This document shows, in pieces, positions 13,225-14,205 of a DNA stretch of 14,205 bases. The stretch covers positions 1 to 14,205 of the forward strand of contig CADBAC010000007.1 in assembly GCA_902792495.1 (NCBI GenBank). Direction: 5' to 3'. Both the position numbers and the translations under genes were made by a program. The stretch is from Ruminococcus flavefaciens. Lineage in GTDB: Bacteria; Bacillota; Clostridia; Oscillospirales; Ruminococcaceae. Below the pieces are notes generated by a model. The model did not search any database and was not told where the DNA came from. It saw only the letters and a program-made list of their open reading frames with translations. Position 1 is the first letter of the stretch. The number at the start of each line of letters is the position of its first letter.

Positions 13225-14043
13225 TTATATCTTTGCATTTTTGAATACGCTCATCATCTCGTTGGTAAGGCTGAGATCGCTGGGCTGTAACTCCACGTCT
13301 TCACGCTTAACCCACTCGGCATATTTCAGCTCATTGGCGTCCATATGTATTTCACCGTCGCCGTCAGCCTCGCAGTAAAATCCCACAAGGATATCCTGAG
13401 CCATTCCCCAGGGCTGAGACTTATAGTAGCGGATATTCTTCACCTTTACGCCTGTTTCCTCCATTACCTCACGCTCGACGGTCTGCTCAAGAGTTTCACC
13501 TATCTCGGTAAAGCCTGCCACCAGTGCGTTGTGAGCGTAGCCCTTGCGGTAACGGGTAATGAGTATGCTGTCCCCTTTTATAACTCCAACAATAACAGCA
13601 GGGTTGATACGTGGGTATATGACATTTCCGCAGCCGGGACATTTCATGGCACGTTCAGTTTCATGGAAAGCAAGTCCTCCTCCGCACTTTCCGCAGAATC
13701 GGTTGTCGCTGTACCATTTCCAGAGGTGATAGGCTGTGAAAGCGGCTAAAAGTTCCTTTCCACGGCATAAGTCACGAAGTTCCCTCAGTGTGCGGTAAGC
13801 GAAACCGTCAGCGCCGGATACGGCCGTGTCAGCCGTCATGAAATAGCGTTTATCGTCCACCGAAAAGAGATAGACCGCCTTTGAAGCGTCTGCACCTTTT
13901 CCTGTGGTAAAACTGAGAACTCCGTCAGAAACTGCTATGAGAAGCTTTCCGTCGCTGTCGAAACGGATCAGACAATCCGAATCGGTAAGAGTATATTTCC
14001 TGTAGCTGTTGTCAAGTCTGCTTGGGTAAATATCCTGTATCAT
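13225..14043 (-). CDS. nudC: NudC-type Nudix hydrolase (NAD+/NADH diphosphatase, possible RNA deNADding enzyme)
   Basis: A 272-residue protein with the NudC layout: an N-terminal domain, a zinc ribbon with Cys117, Cys120, Cys135 and Cys138 (FCGKCGG... KCPGCG), and a full Nudix box at 177-199 (G177, E183, R191, E192, E195, E196, G198; TEIGETLEQTVEREVMEETG). SQPW (209-212) follows at the expected place, but the usual SQPWPFPxS continues here as SQPWGMAQD. NudC cleaves NAD(H) to AMP and NMN(H) and removes NAD caps from RNA. The start is ATG 14043, with AAAGGAG just upstream; the frame is open another 16 codons, to an ATG at 14091, without a ribosome site. Likely co-transcribed with the metallopeptidase gene. 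Confidence 0.9.
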   Translation of the reverse strand: MIQDIYPSRLDNSYRKYTLTDSDCLIRFDSDGKLLIAVSDGVLSFTTGKGADASKAVYLFSVDDKRYFMTADTAVSGADGFAYRTLRELRDLCRGKELLAAFTAYHLWKWYSDNRFCGKCGGGLAFHETERAMKCPGCGNVIYPRINPAVIVGVIKGDSILITRYRKGYAHNALVAGFTEIGETLEQTVEREVMEETGVKVKNIRYYKSQPWGMAQDILVGFYCEADGDGEIHMDANELKYAEWVKREDVELQPSDLSLTNEMMSVFKNAKI

Positions 14044-14118
14044 AATTTCTCCTTTATATGCAACAAGAGCCGCTATAACTGTGGTGCTCATACAGCAGCT
14101 TTATATGTATTTATCGGG

Positions 14119-14205
14119 GGAAACCTTTCTGAGGAAAGGTTCCTCTGACGGAGGCGGTACCCTCTGTCAGCTTCGCTGACATCTCCCTACCCCGTAGGGA
14201 GTCTG
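14119..14205. repeat. Palindromic intergenic repeat with nested hairpins, truncated by window end
   Basis: A GC-richer block made of consecutive hairpins. AACCTTTC (14122-14129)/GAAAGGTT (14134-14141); TGTCAGC (14165-14171)/GCTGACA (14175-14181); and CTCCCTAC (14183-14190)/GTAGGGAG (14194-14201). A further pairing, CTGACGGAGG (14145-14154) with CCTCTGTCAG (14161-14170, one G-T), competes with the second. This is the look of REP/MITE-like repeats seen between genes in Clostridia. No transposase is present in the window. Confidence 0.65.

Noticed and set aside
14044..14091. N-terminal extension of the NudC-like protein
   Set aside because: The 16 extra codons lack a ribosome site, while AAAGGAG lies immediately before ATG 14043.

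Overview
This window looks like chromosome from an anaerobic gut or rumen Firmicute, most likely a Ruminococcus-type member of the Oscillospirales. The signs are AT-rich intergenic DNA, strong AGGAGG/AAAGGA ribosome sites, a group II ECF transporter subunit that depends on shared energising components, and a secreted protein resembling the choice-of-anchor A family. The genus is an inference from style and gene content, not from a marker gene.

Layout. (1) Positions 1-802, minus strand: the 5' part of a secreted surface protein. (2) 1216-1969, plus strand: an S component of an ECF vitamin transporter with its own promoter and terminator. (3) 1970-2483: an AT-rich regulatory region with a hairpin, a good sigma-A promoter and a 12-bp direct repeat of 21-bp period. 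(4) 2484-12397, plus strand: a tightly packed 13-gene operon ending at a strong hairpin terminator. (5) 12457-14043, minus strand: a membrane-anchored HExxH protein and a NudC-type Nudix hydrolase. (6) 14119-14205: a palindromic intergenic repeat cut by the window edge.

The operon is the point of interest. It encodes an acyltransferase, two acyl carrier proteins, one ketosynthase, two intact crotonases, a short protein that may be a decayed crotonase, a 3-hydroxyacyl-CoA dehydrogenase, a hotdog thioesterase, a MIF-type tautomerase, a dienelactone-hydrolase-like enzyme with a Cys nucleophile, an adenylating acyl ligase and a type II thioesterase. No FabG-type ketoreductase, FabZ-type dehydratase, enoyl reductase, chain-length factor, phosphopantetheinyl transferase, regulator or exporter is present in the window.

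Inferred working model: the ligase activates a carboxylic acid and loads one carrier protein, possibly the adjacent small ACP. The acyltransferase loads the other, and the ketosynthase condenses them. Enzymes normally used for beta-oxidation (HAD and crotonases) run in the reducing and dehydrating direction to process the beta-keto group, giving an unsaturated chain because no enoyl reductase is encoded. The tautomerase and Cys-hydrolase would tailor, cyclise or cleave it, and the thioesterases release or proofread. I do not recognise this gene set as a described pathway. It is a candidate new small-molecule (polyketide or fatty-acid-like) biosynthetic system.
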